From positions 124,001 to 188,000 of the forward strand of contig NZ_CAJHBL010000002.1 of the NCBI RefSeq assembly GCF_904846625.1: DNA of 64,000 nucleotides, given 5' to 3'. The DNA is from Psychrobacter sp. JCM 18900. Its GTDB lineage: Bacteria > Pseudomonadota > Gammaproteobacteria > Pseudomonadales > Moraxellaceae. Under the pieces are notes generated by a model. The model searched no databases and was not told the origin of the DNA. It saw nothing but the letters and a program-made list of their open reading frames with translations. The position numbers and the translations under genes are program-made. Position 1 is the first letter of the stretch, and each line of letters starts with the position of its first letter. Shown here piece by piece: positions 26,037 through 34,783 of this stretch.

Positions 26037-26796
26037 GGTTGACCAAGCATTGGAAGCCAAATCTACTGCTTCGCCAGAATTTAGCTTAGACGATTTGCCC
26101 AATATTGATATAGATAATCTTCAACCTATCGACATTGATTCTTTGGTTGCACCGAATGATTCACGTCATCCGCCGAAAATATTAGTGCTATATGGTTCTG
26201 TCCGTGCGCGCTCGTTTTCTAGGTTGGCCGCTGAAGAGTCAAGCCGATTGCTGCGTTGGTATGGTTGTGAAGTAAAAATGTTTGATCCATCTGGCCTACC
26301 ATTGCCTGATGATGTAGATTCAGACCATCCTAAAGTACAAGAATTGCGGGAGCTGGCGCAGTGGACAGAAGGCATGCTGTGGGTGAGTCCAGAGCGTCAC
26401 GGCAGTATTACCAGTATCATGAAAGCGCAAATCGACTGGATACCGCTGTCCCTAGGTGGCGTACGTCCAACTCAAGGTAAAACCCTAGCACTGATGCAAG
26501 TCAGCGGCGGTAGTCAGAGCTTTAATACGGTTAATCAGATGCGTATTCTTGGGCGTTGGATGCGGATGATTACTATCCCCAATCAATCTTCGATACCCAA
26601 AGCGTTCTTAGAGTTCAACGACGACAATCGTATGGATATGTCTCCGTTATATCTGCGTCTTGTCGATGTTTGTGAGGAGCTAGTGAAGTTTACTTGGCTC
26701 ACACGCGGACGTTCAGATTATCTCACTGATCGTTATTCAGAACGCGTTGAGAGTGCTGAAGAACTATCGAGCCGCGTTAATCAAAAATCGATCTAA
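26023..26796 (+). CDS. arsH: ArsH NADPH-dependent FMN reductase
   Basis: 257-residue flavodoxin-like reductase. ArsH oxidises trivalent methyl- and aromatic arsenicals to less toxic pentavalent forms. Signatures are [19 protein letters not shown] (FMN loop; first residue differs), [36 protein letters not shown] and [15 protein letters not shown]. The ATG at 26023 is used (a TTG lies nine bases earlier); it overlaps the end of arsC by 14 bases. In this organism, which also seems to methylate arsenic (arsM at 62011), ArsH would detoxify methylarsenite. Confidence 0.95.
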   Translation: MTNTEVDQALEAKSTASPEFSLDDLPNIDIDNLQPIDIDSLVAPNDSRHPPKILVLYGSVRARSFSRLAAEESSRLLRWYGCEVKMFDPSGLPLPDDVDSDHPKVQELRELAQWTEGMLWVSPERHGSITSIMKAQIDWIPLSLGGVRPTQGKTLALMQVSGGSQSFNTVNQMRILGRWMRMITIPNQSSIPKAFLEFNDDNRMDMSPLYLRLVDVCEELVKFTWLTRGRSDYLTDRYSERVESAEELSSRVNQKSI

Positions 26797-26863
26797 CCTC
26801 CTAATCGATCTAATTCCCTATATTAAATCGGCTGAATAAAGTCAGCTCAAGTAAGGTCGTATA

Positions 26864-28171
26864 ATGCTTGCATTTGCTATTTTTGTGGTCACTTTAGTCT
26901 TAGTTATCTGGCAACCTAAAGGTTTGGGTATCGGCTGGAGCGCCATGGGTGGTGCCTTAGTCGCGTTAGCACTTGGCGTCGTGCAGTTATCAGATGTGGG
27001 TATCGTCTGGGATATTGTCTGGGATGCGACCTTTACTTTTGTGGCGCTGATTATCATCTCGCTTATCTTAGATCGGGCAGGGTTCTTTGGCTGGGCTGCA
27101 TTACATGTGGCACGCCTTGGCAATGGGCAAGGGCGTTTATTGTTTCCGATGATTGTCGTGCTCGGCGCCTTTATTTCTGCATTTTTTGCCAATGATGGTG
27201 CTGCGCTATTACTAACCCCGATTGTCATTGCTATCTTGCTGCGTCTGAAATTTTCGCCACCATCAGCTTTGGCATTTATCATAGCAACTGGTTTTATCGC
27301 TGATACGGCAAGCCTGCCATTGGTTACCTCAAATTTAGTCAACATTGTCAGTGCCAATTATTTCGATATTGGCTTTGGTCGTTATGCGGCGGTGATGGTA
27401 CCAGTCAATATCGTGTCTGTATTAGCGACGCTACTGGTGTTGTGGGTTGTCTATGCACGTCATATTCCAACAACTTACTCGACTAGCGAGCTCAGCGCTC
27501 CAGAGTCTGCTATTACCGATCCATTGGTATTCCGAGCTGCTTTTCCACTATTAGGCTTGCTACTGGTCGCCTATTTTGCGACTGAGCCGTTAGGACTACC
27601 TATTTCACTGGTCACGGGCATCGCTGCTGTCGCGTTAATGGCAATCGCTGGCCGCATATGGCAAGGTGGGCACGGTGCGGTAGTCTCTGTGAGCGATGTA
27701 GTACGTAAAGCGCCTTGGCAAATCGTACTATTTTCAATCGGTATGTATTTGGTGGTATATGGTCTGGGTAATGCAGGGCTTACTGCTTATGGTGCGCAAG
27801 TACTTAACTGGTTGGGTCAACAAGGCGCAGTCATTGCTACCGTTGGAACTGGATTCTTGTCTGCTATAGTCGCGTCTGTTATGAATAATATGCCAGCAAC
27901 TTTAGTCGGCGCGCTTGCGATTGATCAAGCACAAGTGCCTGCTGCAACGCGAGAGCTAATGATTTATGCTAATGTCATCGGTAATGATTTGGGCCCTAAG
28001 TTTACGCCGATTGGTAGTCTGGCTACTTTACTATGGCTACATGTATTAGCAGAGAAGGACTACAAAATCAGTTGGGGACAGTATATAAAGATTGGTCTAT
28101 TGATCACTCCGCCTGTGTTGTTAGTGACACTGTTGGCATTGGTATTCTGGTTGCCACTGTTGCCAAGCTAA
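26864..28171 (+). CDS. arsB: ArsB arsenite efflux permease
   Basis: 435-residue inner-membrane antiporter of the ArsB/IT superfamily, exporting arsenite or antimonite. About twelve hydrophobic segments are visible. Family blocks include [23 protein letters not shown] (in parts), [51 protein letters not shown] and [28 protein letters not shown] precedes the ATG. It is the last gene of arsRCHB; no ArsA ATPase is nearby, so it should work by proton exchange alone. No clear terminator follows. Confidence 0.96.
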   Translation: MLAFAIFVVTLVLVIWQPKGLGIGWSAMGGALVALALGVVQLSDVGIVWDIVWDATFTFVALIIISLILDRAGFFGWAALHVARLGNGQGRLLFPMIVVLGAFISAFFANDGAALLLTPIVIAILLRLKFSPPSALAFIIATGFIADTASLPLVTSNLVNIVSANYFDIGFGRYAAVMVPVNIVSVLATLLVLWVVYARHIPTTYSTSELSAPESAITDPLVFRAAFPLLGLLLVAYFATEPLGLPISLVTGIAAVALMAIAGRIWQGGHGAVVSVSDVVRKAPWQIVLFSIGMYLVVYGLGNAGLTAYGAQVLNWLGQQGAVIATVGTGFLSAIVASVMNNMPATLVGALAIDQAQVPAATRELMIYANVIGNDLGPKFTPIGSLATLLWLHVLAEKDYKISWGQYIKIGLLITPPVLLVTLLALVFWLPLLPS

Positions 28172-28213
28172 GCTAGCCAATAGAGAACTTGCTATATCTA
28201 TTTAGATAGTGAA

Positions 28214-28513
28214 ATGATGAAATCATCAAAAAGTGATAACAGAAATAAGCTGGAAGAACTGCACCAAATTGCTCAGCAACTTAGTAGTCGTGCTACGCTT
28301 TTTGGTGAGTTGGCCACTAAAGAAAGGGATGTAACGATAGAAATTAAGAATATCGCTGCGAAATTGTATAATAGAGCTAAGAATTTAGATGAGAAAAGCT
28401 TTAAAGATATTAGGGATATGAGGGGTAATTCAAAAGACCTTATATTAATCTCAGAATTTAATGATGCTATTGAACAATCAAAGGCTATTATGATTAATTA
28501 TTTTAAGCATTAA
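28214..28513 (+). CDS. Small hypothetical protein
   Basis: 99-residue hydrophilic protein of unknown function, predicted largely helical (LEELHQIAQQLSSRAT and later Lys/Asp-rich helices). No signal peptide, membrane segment or recognised motif. Codon use is visibly A+T-richer than arsB before it. Two ATGs in tandem start it, with no good ribosome site. It and the next two genes form an A+T-rich pocket between arsB and tRNA-Asn. Confidence 0.55.
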   Translation: MMKSSKSDNRNKLEELHQIAQQLSSRATLFGELATKERDVTIEIKNIAAKLYNRAKNLDEKSFKDIRDMRGNSKDLILISEFNDAIEQSKAIMINYFKH

Positions 28514-28534
28514 AAAGCTCCATAAATCTTGAGA

Positions 28535-29197
28535 ATGCAAAGTTTATGGAGCTACGTATACGAGGTTACTTTGAATCAAAAACAATATATTCGATTATCA
28601 ATAGTCTTAGCCGTTCCAACTTTAGCTTTTAGTCTCTATTTAGGGCAACAAGATGTTATTCATGAGAGAGGGCAGTTTGTACAATGTAGTGTGAGTGAAG
28701 CTAATTGCTCTGCAATGATAAACACTTCCACACAAGTACTTCACAAACAATTGAGATATTTTGTTTATCCCACAGACAGGCTTTTAGGGTTATATAATAT
28801 TGATATTCCTATGAAAATTTCTTTTGAGACTATTGATGGCGAGATGCTAGATGTAAGTAGTTTAGTAGACAGTAAAATGCTAGAAACAAACAGTTGTTAC
28901 ATATGGTCAAATAAAGATGTTTACTGTGAGTACGAGGATATGCGCCGTATTCTTCCTTATCTTCTAACAAGAGGACGAATAGAGTTTATCAATCCAGAAG
29001 ATGAAATAGCATTTAACAATATAGTTGAAGAGGGTGAGTCGTATTTTGAAGATTATACCTTACATCGCATTTTCGAAGGTTTCGGACTATTCTTTATATT
29101 TGCTACTCCCTATCTTATATTTTCATGGTTAGTACATTTTGTTATCTATGGAGCACGAATAAGCTCAGAGAAAAAAGACCCTATCAGTAGACTGTAA
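28535..29197 (+). CDS. Hypothetical membrane protein with two terminal helices
   Basis: 220-residue protein I do not recognise. An N-terminal hydrophobic helix (about residues 18-36, LSIVLAVPTLAFSLYLG) and a C-terminal one (about 190-210, LFFIFATPYLIFSWLV) flank a 150-residue acidic soluble domain with four or five Cys (CSVSEANC, SCYIWSNKDVYC), likely disulfide-bonded outside the cytoplasm. The ATG at 28535 is chosen; a TTG at 28529 is possible. It is 21 bases after the previous gene, so probably co-transcribed. A+T-rich, possibly acquired. Confidence 0.6.
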   Translation: MQSLWSYVYEVTLNQKQYIRLSIVLAVPTLAFSLYLGQQDVIHERGQFVQCSVSEANCSAMINTSTQVLHKQLRYFVYPTDRLLGLYNIDIPMKISFETIDGEMLDVSSLVDSKMLETNSCYIWSNKDVYCEYEDMRRILPYLLTRGRIEFINPEDEIAFNNIVEEGESYFEDYTLHRIFEGFGLFFIFATPYLIFSWLVHFVIYGARISSEKKDPISRL

Positions 29198-29209
29198 GAG
29201 ATTAAGTGG

Positions 29210-29557
29210 CTAGCTACAGATCACGTTTTCTATATTGATCATTGCAAATGATCTAGGATATTGCACCATTTCACTAGTAGAATAAACTTCAGAACGTGTA
29301 AGTTTATGAGTCTTCTTATCGTAATAGGTTGAAGATAATGCCTGACGCGCCTTATACTTACAGTCGTGCTTAAATTTTATGAGACTGTAATTTTCGTATA
29401 CATCAGCATCTTTCATCGTATAGTAAGTAAAGTCACCTTTTATTTGTATAGAATCTCTATCAATGTAATCTACATACCCTTTAGGTACGTTTAGTTTAAT
29501 CCATGATTCAGCATTTGCCATTGGTATAAGTGCAAATACAAATAATATATATTTCAT
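29210..29557 (-). CDS. Secreted protein resembling surface-adhesin E
   Basis: 115-residue protein with a clear signal peptide (MKYILFVFALIPMANA, cleavage after ANA). The mature part has WIKLNVPKGYVDYIDRDSI and a later DADVYENYSLIKF, a pattern like the small surface-adhesin E family found as periplasmic or outer-membrane-associated proteins in Gammaproteobacteria. Two Cys may form a disulfide. Function unknown; the name reflects similarity of pattern, not demonstrated adhesion. It is convergent with the preceding membrane-protein gene, 12 bases apart. Confidence 0.6.
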   Translation of the reverse strand: MKYILFVFALIPMANAESWIKLNVPKGYVDYIDRDSIQIKGDFTYYTMKDADVYENYSLIKFKHDCKYKARQALSSTYYDKKTHKLTRSEVYSTSEMVQYPRSFAMINIENVICS

Positions 29558-29698
29558 AATAACTTTCTCTCTCTGGTAGCTTCAGTAATATTCTATCGTG
29601 ACAATGATATTCATTTTTAAATATCATTGTCATAATCAAGTATGAGATAAAGTAGTGATTAGCGCTTATCAAAATGGCAAAATAGATAACCAATATTA

Positions 29699-29963
29699 GG
29701 GTCTGTTGAACATCCAAATATTAGGACTGCTGATCGCTAAAATCGCATCAAACTAGGTGTAAACCGACGATAATGTCGAGACCTTAACTAGGCTTGCAAC
29801 AACGTTTGAGGTGATTTTAGCATCAGCCTTTCAGAACAGGGCTATTTTTTGCCAATACCTGGCGAAATTGTCTAACCTAGAACGACTAGGCGTCAAAAAT
29901 TTCACTGCGTATTGTCTAAAAAATAGTCACTGCCAGTACCACATTTGAATGTTCAACAGACCC
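29699..29963. mobile_element. MITE-like foldback element with 15-bp perfect terminal inverted repeats
   Basis: GGGTCTGTTGAACAT at 29699-29713 and its exact complement at 29949-29963; the match extends to about 22 bases with mismatches. TA flanks both ends (TTA-GGG, CCC-TAA), as in TA-targeting IS5/IS630-like elements. No open frame. Inside are two further foldback units: 29729-29753 with 29804-29827, around a CGAC/GTCG hairpin, and 29842-29868 with 29898-29926, around CCTAG/CTAGG. This looks like a non-autonomous element moved by a transposase elsewhere in the genome. Confidence 0.75.
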
Positions 29964-29978
29964 TAAATGATACGCATA

Positions 29979-30010
29979 AAAAAACCCTCATCAAATTGAT
30001 GAGGGTTTTG
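29979..30010 (-). terminator. Terminator for tRNA-Asn
   Basis: AAAACCCTCATCAA / TTGATGAGGGTTTT; on the minus strand it ends in a run of T, 52 bases after the tRNA 3' end. Confidence 0.85.
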
Positions 30011-30062
30011 GCAAATGCCATAATTGAATCAAAGTTGACTCAAGAAATTTACTACTAAAATG

Positions 30063-30138
30063 TGGCTCTCCAACCTGGGCTCGAACCAGGGACACACGGA
30101 TTAACAGTCCGTTGCTCTACCAACTGAGCTATTGGAGA
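30063..30138 (-). tRNA. tRNA-Asn (anticodon GTT)
   Basis: 76 bases on the minus strand: acceptor TCTCCAA / TTGGAGA, AGCTCAGTTGGTAGAGC D-arm, anticodon loop CTGTTAA (GTT), T-loop GGTTCGAGCCC, discriminator G and encoded CCA. Confidence 0.97.
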
Positions 30139-30318
30139 ATAGGCTGTAAGTGTTTAATCGCTTACAACGAGCCTTAGAAGTCTCTAACGAGTTCTTGCTA
30201 AGTGGGGCGTATTCTAGCAAAGTTAAAAAATACGTCAAGCCTTTTTTTGCATAATTAGTAAAAATTGTCATTTTAATGATGAGATAGCGTGTTTTTCCTA
30301 TTTATATCTAAAACTCGT

Positions 30319-30360
30319 AAAAAAAAGACGCCCTATAGAGTGTATAGGGCGTCTTTTTTA
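30319..30360 (-). terminator. Terminator of the aminotransferase gene
   Basis: AAAAGACGCCCTATA / TATAGGGCGTCTTTT with a GAGTG loop, A/T tracts on both sides; it lies 34 bases after the stop of the minus-strand gene. Confidence 0.9.
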
Positions 30361-30393
30361 TGAACAGCGGTAAGACTTGTTGCTATTTACAAT

Positions 30394-31596
30394 TTATTCA
30401 GCAACGTCCAAATCAGCCACTGCTTTTTCGATACGTGATAGTGCATCTTTTAACGTCGCCTCATCAGTAGCGTACGAGATACGCATATAACCGCCAAGAC
30501 CGAACGCATCACCAGGTACGACTGCCACGCCAACTTTGTCCAATAACCATGCTGAGAATTCAGTACATGACGACAGGCCAGCCGCTTTGATGAGCGGTAC
30601 GATATTTGGATAGACATAAAATGCGCCATCAGGACGCAAGCAAGTAATACCTTTAATGGCATTTAGACCATCTACGACTAGGTCACAGCGTTTCTCAAAG
30701 GCGGCTACCATCGGCTCTAGTACGCTCTGATCACCACTGATAGCGACTTCCGCTGCCACTTGGCTGATTGACGTCGGGCATGAGGTAGATTGTGACTGTA
30801 CCTTTTTCATAGCGCCGATTAGCTTAGCAGGGCCACCCGCATAACCGATACGCCAGCCTGTCATCGCATACGCTTTAGACACACCGTTCAAGATAATGGC
30901 ACGATCTTTTAGCTCAGGTGCCGCGTTTAAGATATTGTAGAACTTATCACCTGTCCAGCGGATGTGCTCGTACATATCGTCTGAAGCTACATAGACTTGT
31001 GGATGCTTTTTCAATACTTCAGCGATGGCCTTTAGCTCATCTAATGTATAAATCATACCTGTTGGGTTAGATGGGCTGTTTAATACCAACAATTTAGTCT
31101 TGTCAGTGATGGCTTCTTCTAACTGCTCAGGGGTGATTTTGAAGTCTTGCTCAGCTGGGCATTTGACAATGACTGGCACGCCTTCTGCGATGATAACCAT
31201 ATCAGGATAGCTGACCCAGTATGGCGCTGGGATGATGACTTCATCGCCAGGATTGATAAATGCTTGGGCAAGGTTAAAAAACGACTGCTTACCACCGACC
31301 GATACTAGGATTTCGTTTGGCTCATAGCTGATGTCGTTGTCGCGTTTGAATTTCTCGATGATGGCTGTTTTCAGTTCTGGCGTACCATCGACAGCTGTAT
31401 ATTTAGTGAAGCCATCATTGATTGCATCGATTGCTGCTTTTTTGATGTGTTCAGGGGTATCAAAATCAGGTTCACCAGCGCCCAAACCGATAATATCTTT
31501 ACCAGCTGCTTTTAGCTCTTTGGCTTTATTGGTAATCGCTAGCGTAGGTGATGGTTGGATGTTGTTGACGCGGTCAGACAGTTGCAACTCGCTCAT
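30394..31596 (-). CDS. Aspartate-type aminotransferase (class I, subgroup Ib)
   Basis: 400-residue PLP enzyme. Motifs: LGAGEPDFDTPEHI, YTAVDGTPELKTAI, SVGGKQSFFNLAQA, NSPSNPTG, ASDDMYEHI and the PLP lysine in LNGVSKAYAMTGWRIGYAGG; RISYA near the end supplies the carboxylate-binding Arg. Subgroup Ib aspartate aminotransferases (Thermus/Rhizobium type) share this pattern and some also use prephenate; the exact donor cannot be fixed here. AAGGA precedes the ATG. It is monocistronic with its own strong terminator. A second, unrelated aminotransferase with an HTH is at 19586. Confidence 0.9.
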   Translation of the reverse strand: MSELQLSDRVNNIQPSPTLAITNKAKELKAAGKDIIGLGAGEPDFDTPEHIKKAAIDAINDGFTKYTAVDGTPELKTAIIEKFKRDNDISYEPNEILVSVGGKQSFFNLAQAFINPGDEVIIPAPYWVSYPDMVIIAEGVPVIVKCPAEQDFKITPEQLEEAITDKTKLLVLNSPSNPTGMIYTLDELKAIAEVLKKHPQVYVASDDMYEHIRWTGDKFYNILNAAPELKDRAIILNGVSKAYAMTGWRIGYAGGPAKLIGAMKKVQSQSTSCPTSISQVAAEVAISGDQSVLEPMVAAFEKRCDLVVDGLNAIKGITCLRPDGAFYVYPNIVPLIKAAGLSSCTEFSAWLLDKVGVAVVPGDAFGLGGYMRISYATDEATLKDALSRIEKAVADLDVAE

Positions 31597-32147
31597 GAGA
31601 GATCCTTTTTTATATGAGGGTGGGGTTGGTGGAAATCTGATATTAATTATATAACGTTTTCATTGCTATCAGGACAAGATGTCAGATAGTTTAAGAAAAG
31701 ATAGCATCATCTTACCGTAATACGGCGGTCATTCAATTATAGATGATGGTGATGATGCTTCGGCAAACGATGCGATTGCTAATTTTTGCATTGTAGCATG
31801 CTGATATTGAGCTGTCTTATGACGCTAGTAACAGAATATTGTGTCGTTGCTTGTGATAGCAGCATCCTTGTGAAAGTAGTAAACAACACGCTTATATTAA
31901 GCTTGAGCCCAGACGATTGCGAAGACACAACAATAAACCTGTAGCCGACCACTATAATTATTTAGATTTGTTAAATAAAATGGCCTATAGCTTAATAAAA
32001 TGCGACCAATGATATCTGCCAAGAATAACGATAATAGATAGCTGTTATCAAAAATCTAAATTTTCATTAAGCAATCAGTTTAAGCCCAGTAATTCCATAT
32101 TATGAAAATATTTAAAAAGATAAGAATACTCAAAAAGGATATTTACG
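31597..32147. other. Intergenic region before the SDR gene
   Basis: 551 bases between divergent genes. I see no RNA gene, repeat or open frame, only the AAGGA site of the SDR gene at its end. Promoters for both sides must be here; a regulator site for the lipid operon might be too. Confidence 0.4.
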
Positions 32148-32885
32148 ATGACAGATTCTACTGAAAAATTACATATTCTCATTACTGGGGCGACGTCAGG
32201 CATTGGTAAGCAGTTGGCAAAAGACTATCTGCTAGCAGAACATCATGTATATGCAGTTGGCCGTGACGACGAAGCGTTGTCTGAACTTCAGGCGTTAGGC
32301 GCGGAAACGATTGATTTAGACTTAATGGATCGAGAAAAGGTCATCGAAGCTTTTGAAAAAATCGACAATGTCGATCTAGCGATTTGCGGTGCTGGCATGT
32401 GCGAGTACTTAGATATGCCGAACTTTGATAGCAGTGTCTTTATGAAAGTAATGTCGGTAAACATGGGTACGTTGTCCCATGCGATCGAAGGGGTATTACC
32501 AAAGCTAATCGCTTCAAAAGGTCGCTTGGTCGGTATCGGTTCAGCGTCTGCTTATGTGCCTTTTGCGCGCGCTGAAGCCTATGGTAGCTCAAAAGCTGCT
32601 ATCCATTATCTAATGAAGACTCTACAGATTAGCCTTGCTCCGCATGGTGTGTCAGTCAGCTTAGTCGTGCCTGGTTTTGTTGAGACACCGATGACCAAAC
32701 AGAATGACTTTCCGATGCCATTTATCCAGACGCCAGCGCAGGCCAGTCAAGCCATACGCGATGGTATCGAGAGTGGGCATGACGTGATTGAATTTCCAAA
32801 AAAACTAACCATGCCTTTGAAAGCATTAGGCACATTGCCTGATTTGGTCTGGCAGCAAGTTAGTGAAAAACTTAATAAAAAATAA
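32148..32885 (+). CDS. Short-chain dehydrogenase/reductase
   Basis: 245-residue SDR with the cofactor motif TGATSGIGKQLA near residue 13, a NAG-like ICGAGM, catalytic Ser in GSASAYVPF and YxxxK in YGSSKAA, then VPGFVETPM. It is the first gene of a run with the FAD oxidase, DUF1365 and cyclopropane synthase genes. The same neighbour set is common in Proteobacteria, often under an ECF sigma factor and ChrR, and is linked to modified membrane fatty acids and photooxidative stress. No sigma/ChrR pair is in this window. Substrate unknown. Confidence 0.88.
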   Translation: MTDSTEKLHILITGATSGIGKQLAKDYLLAEHHVYAVGRDDEALSELQALGAETIDLDLMDREKVIEAFEKIDNVDLAICGAGMCEYLDMPNFDSSVFMKVMSVNMGTLSHAIEGVLPKLIASKGRLVGIGSASAYVPFARAEAYGSSKAAIHYLMKTLQISLAPHGVSVSLVVPGFVETPMTKQNDFPMPFIQTPAQASQAIRDGIESGHDVIEFPKKLTMPLKALGTLPDLVWQQVSEKLNKK

Positions 32886-32963
32886 TCTACCATTAATAGA
32901 GATCTTAGCTAATAGAACTCTTAGCCATCATATCGACAGAAAAATATAGAAGGGAATGCTTTT

Positions 32964-34700
32964 ATGCCGTTTACTCGTTTCAAGCCTGCAAGTAACCAAA
33001 AAAATGCTACCAAGGTTGCAACAGATTCTGACCATCAGACTACCCCAAAACGTATCGCTATCATCGGCTCAGGTGTATCAGGACTGACATGTGCCCATTA
33101 TCTAGGTACGCAACATGATGTGACGGTATTTGAAGCCAATGATTATATCGGCGGGCATGTAAACACGATTGACGTGGCACTACAAGACGGTAAAAAAGCG
33201 AAGAGTAGCAATGTAGAGAGTAGTGCGATAGATACAGGGTTTATTGTCTTTAATGAGCGCACATACCCGAACTTCTTTCGTTTGCTTCATGAGTTGCAGG
33301 TGCCGTTTCAGGCAACGGACATGAGCTTTTCTGTCAAAAACACTGCACGTCATTTTGAATATAATGGTCATACGCTTAACACTTTATTATCGCAGCGTAA
33401 AAACGTAATCAATCCGAAATTCTGGCAGTTTATCAAAGATATTTTACAGTTTAATAAGCATATCAAACAGCTACGCCAAGATTATGATAGCGCGCGCTCT
33501 CAAGGACAAGATGTCAGTAGCTTTGCAGAGCAAACGCTTGGCGGTTATTTGACACAAAAAAAATACGGTCAGCTATTTACTGATAACTATCTATTGCCAA
33601 TGGTATCGGCCATTTGGTCAACCAGCCTAGATGAAGTGCAAGAATTTCCTTTGGTGTTTTTTGCACAATTCTTTGACAACCACGGGTTGCTCGACGTGGT
33701 CAATCGTCCGCAGTGGTTTACGATAAAAGGCGGTTCAAAACAGTATGTCAACAAATTGATTCCACGCTTTATCAAAGCGGGTGGCAAGATACGGGTCAAT
33801 AGCCCAGTACAGTCTGTAGTTCGTGATGGCGAGCAAGTGATTTTGACGGTACAGAATGCTTTGACAGTGCAGGATAAAGGTAACGCTGACAACCGTAGCG
33901 AAAAACTTGTATTCGATGAGGTTGTTTTTGCTTGTCATGCAGATACCGCATTAAAGATTTTAAAGGATGCGAGCACCGATGAATCTGAAGTGCTAGGTCG
34001 TTTCCGCTTTACCAAAAACACGGCTGTACTGCACACCGATACCAGTGTTTTACCTAAGAAACCATTGGCATGGGCAAGCTGGAATTATTTAATAGATGAA
34101 ACAGTTTCAGGTAATGCTAAGGATGAGCAGGCGTCTGGAAACGCACAGATACCTACAAAGCCAGTGCTGACTTATCATATGAATATTCTGCAACGCTTAA
34201 CCAAAAAACACAATTATTTGGTTACCCTAAATCCAGCTTTAGACAATAAAAGCGTTGATGATAAGCAGATAGTTAAGAGCATCGATTACAGTCATCCAGT
34301 ATTCGATCTTGCGATGATTGATGCGCAGACCAAATGGTCGAGTATCTCGGGTAATGGTTTGCACACGCATTTCTGCGGGGCTTATTGGTTTAATGGCTTT
34401 CATGAAGATGGCGTACGCAGTGGATTACGCGTCTGTCAGGCGCTTGGTCTTGATATTGATATAAAAGACGAGGTTGACCCAGCTCATTTACCTGACGCTG
34501 ATAGCGCGCATACACCGTTTCGTTATAAAGACTTACCTATAAAAGCGGATACCAAATTACGTAGGTTGAATAAGCGCGAAGTAACCACAGCGACGACCAA
34601 TCGGGAACTGGTTGAGTATGCCGATCGTTTGCAGAGTTCAACTGCTGATACGAGCCAATATAAGAAACGTGGCTTATTCGGTCGCCGTAAAACCAAATAA
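32964..34700 (+). CDS. FAD-dependent amine-oxidase-like protein of the CFA cluster
   Basis: 578-residue NAD(P)/FAD-binding protein of the amine oxidase/phytoene-desaturase superfamily. The dinucleotide fold is IAIIGSGVSGLTCAHYL near residue 31, then VFEANDYIGGHVNTID; GFIVFNERTYPNFFRLL and the C-terminal FCGAYWFNGFHEDGVRSG are typical of the proteins encoded beside DUF1365 and CFA synthase genes. It probably oxidises or desaturates a lipid acyl chain with its neighbours. The 55-residue C-terminal tail is basic and low complexity. AAGGGA precedes the ATG. 78 bases after the SDR gene, same operon. Confidence 0.85.
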   Translation: MPFTRFKPASNQKNATKVATDSDHQTTPKRIAIIGSGVSGLTCAHYLGTQHDVTVFEANDYIGGHVNTIDVALQDGKKAKSSNVESSAIDTGFIVFNERTYPNFFRLLHELQVPFQATDMSFSVKNTARHFEYNGHTLNTLLSQRKNVINPKFWQFIKDILQFNKHIKQLRQDYDSARSQGQDVSSFAEQTLGGYLTQKKYGQLFTDNYLLPMVSAIWSTSLDEVQEFPLVFFAQFFDNHGLLDVVNRPQWFTIKGGSKQYVNKLIPRFIKAGGKIRVNSPVQSVVRDGEQVILTVQNALTVQDKGNADNRSEKLVFDEVVFACHADTALKILKDASTDESEVLGRFRFTKNTAVLHTDTSVLPKKPLAWASWNYLIDETVSGNAKDEQASGNAQIPTKPVLTYHMNILQRLTKKHNYLVTLNPALDNKSVDDKQIVKSIDYSHPVFDLAMIDAQTKWSSISGNGLHTHFCGAYWFNGFHEDGVRSGLRVCQALGLDIDIKDEVDPAHLPDADSAHTPFRYKDLPIKADTKLRRLNKREVTTATTNRELVEYADRLQSSTADTSQYKKRGLFGRRKTK

Positions 34701-34783
34701 TATGACGATTAATGCCGTTATGTATTCTAAGTGTTTTGAAAGATTCGCCATATAAAAGTATGCCGTTATATAAGAGACTATTT

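Larger units (their letters stand above)
29558..30062. other. Gene-free stretch with MITE and terminator
   Basis: 505 bases before tRNA-Asn: the 265-bp foldback element (29699-29963) and the tRNA terminator (29979-30010). No protein gene seen. Confidence 0.7.

Noticed and set aside
29558-30062. Remnant transposase beside the MITE
   Set aside because: All frames through the element are broken and show no DDE-like motif.
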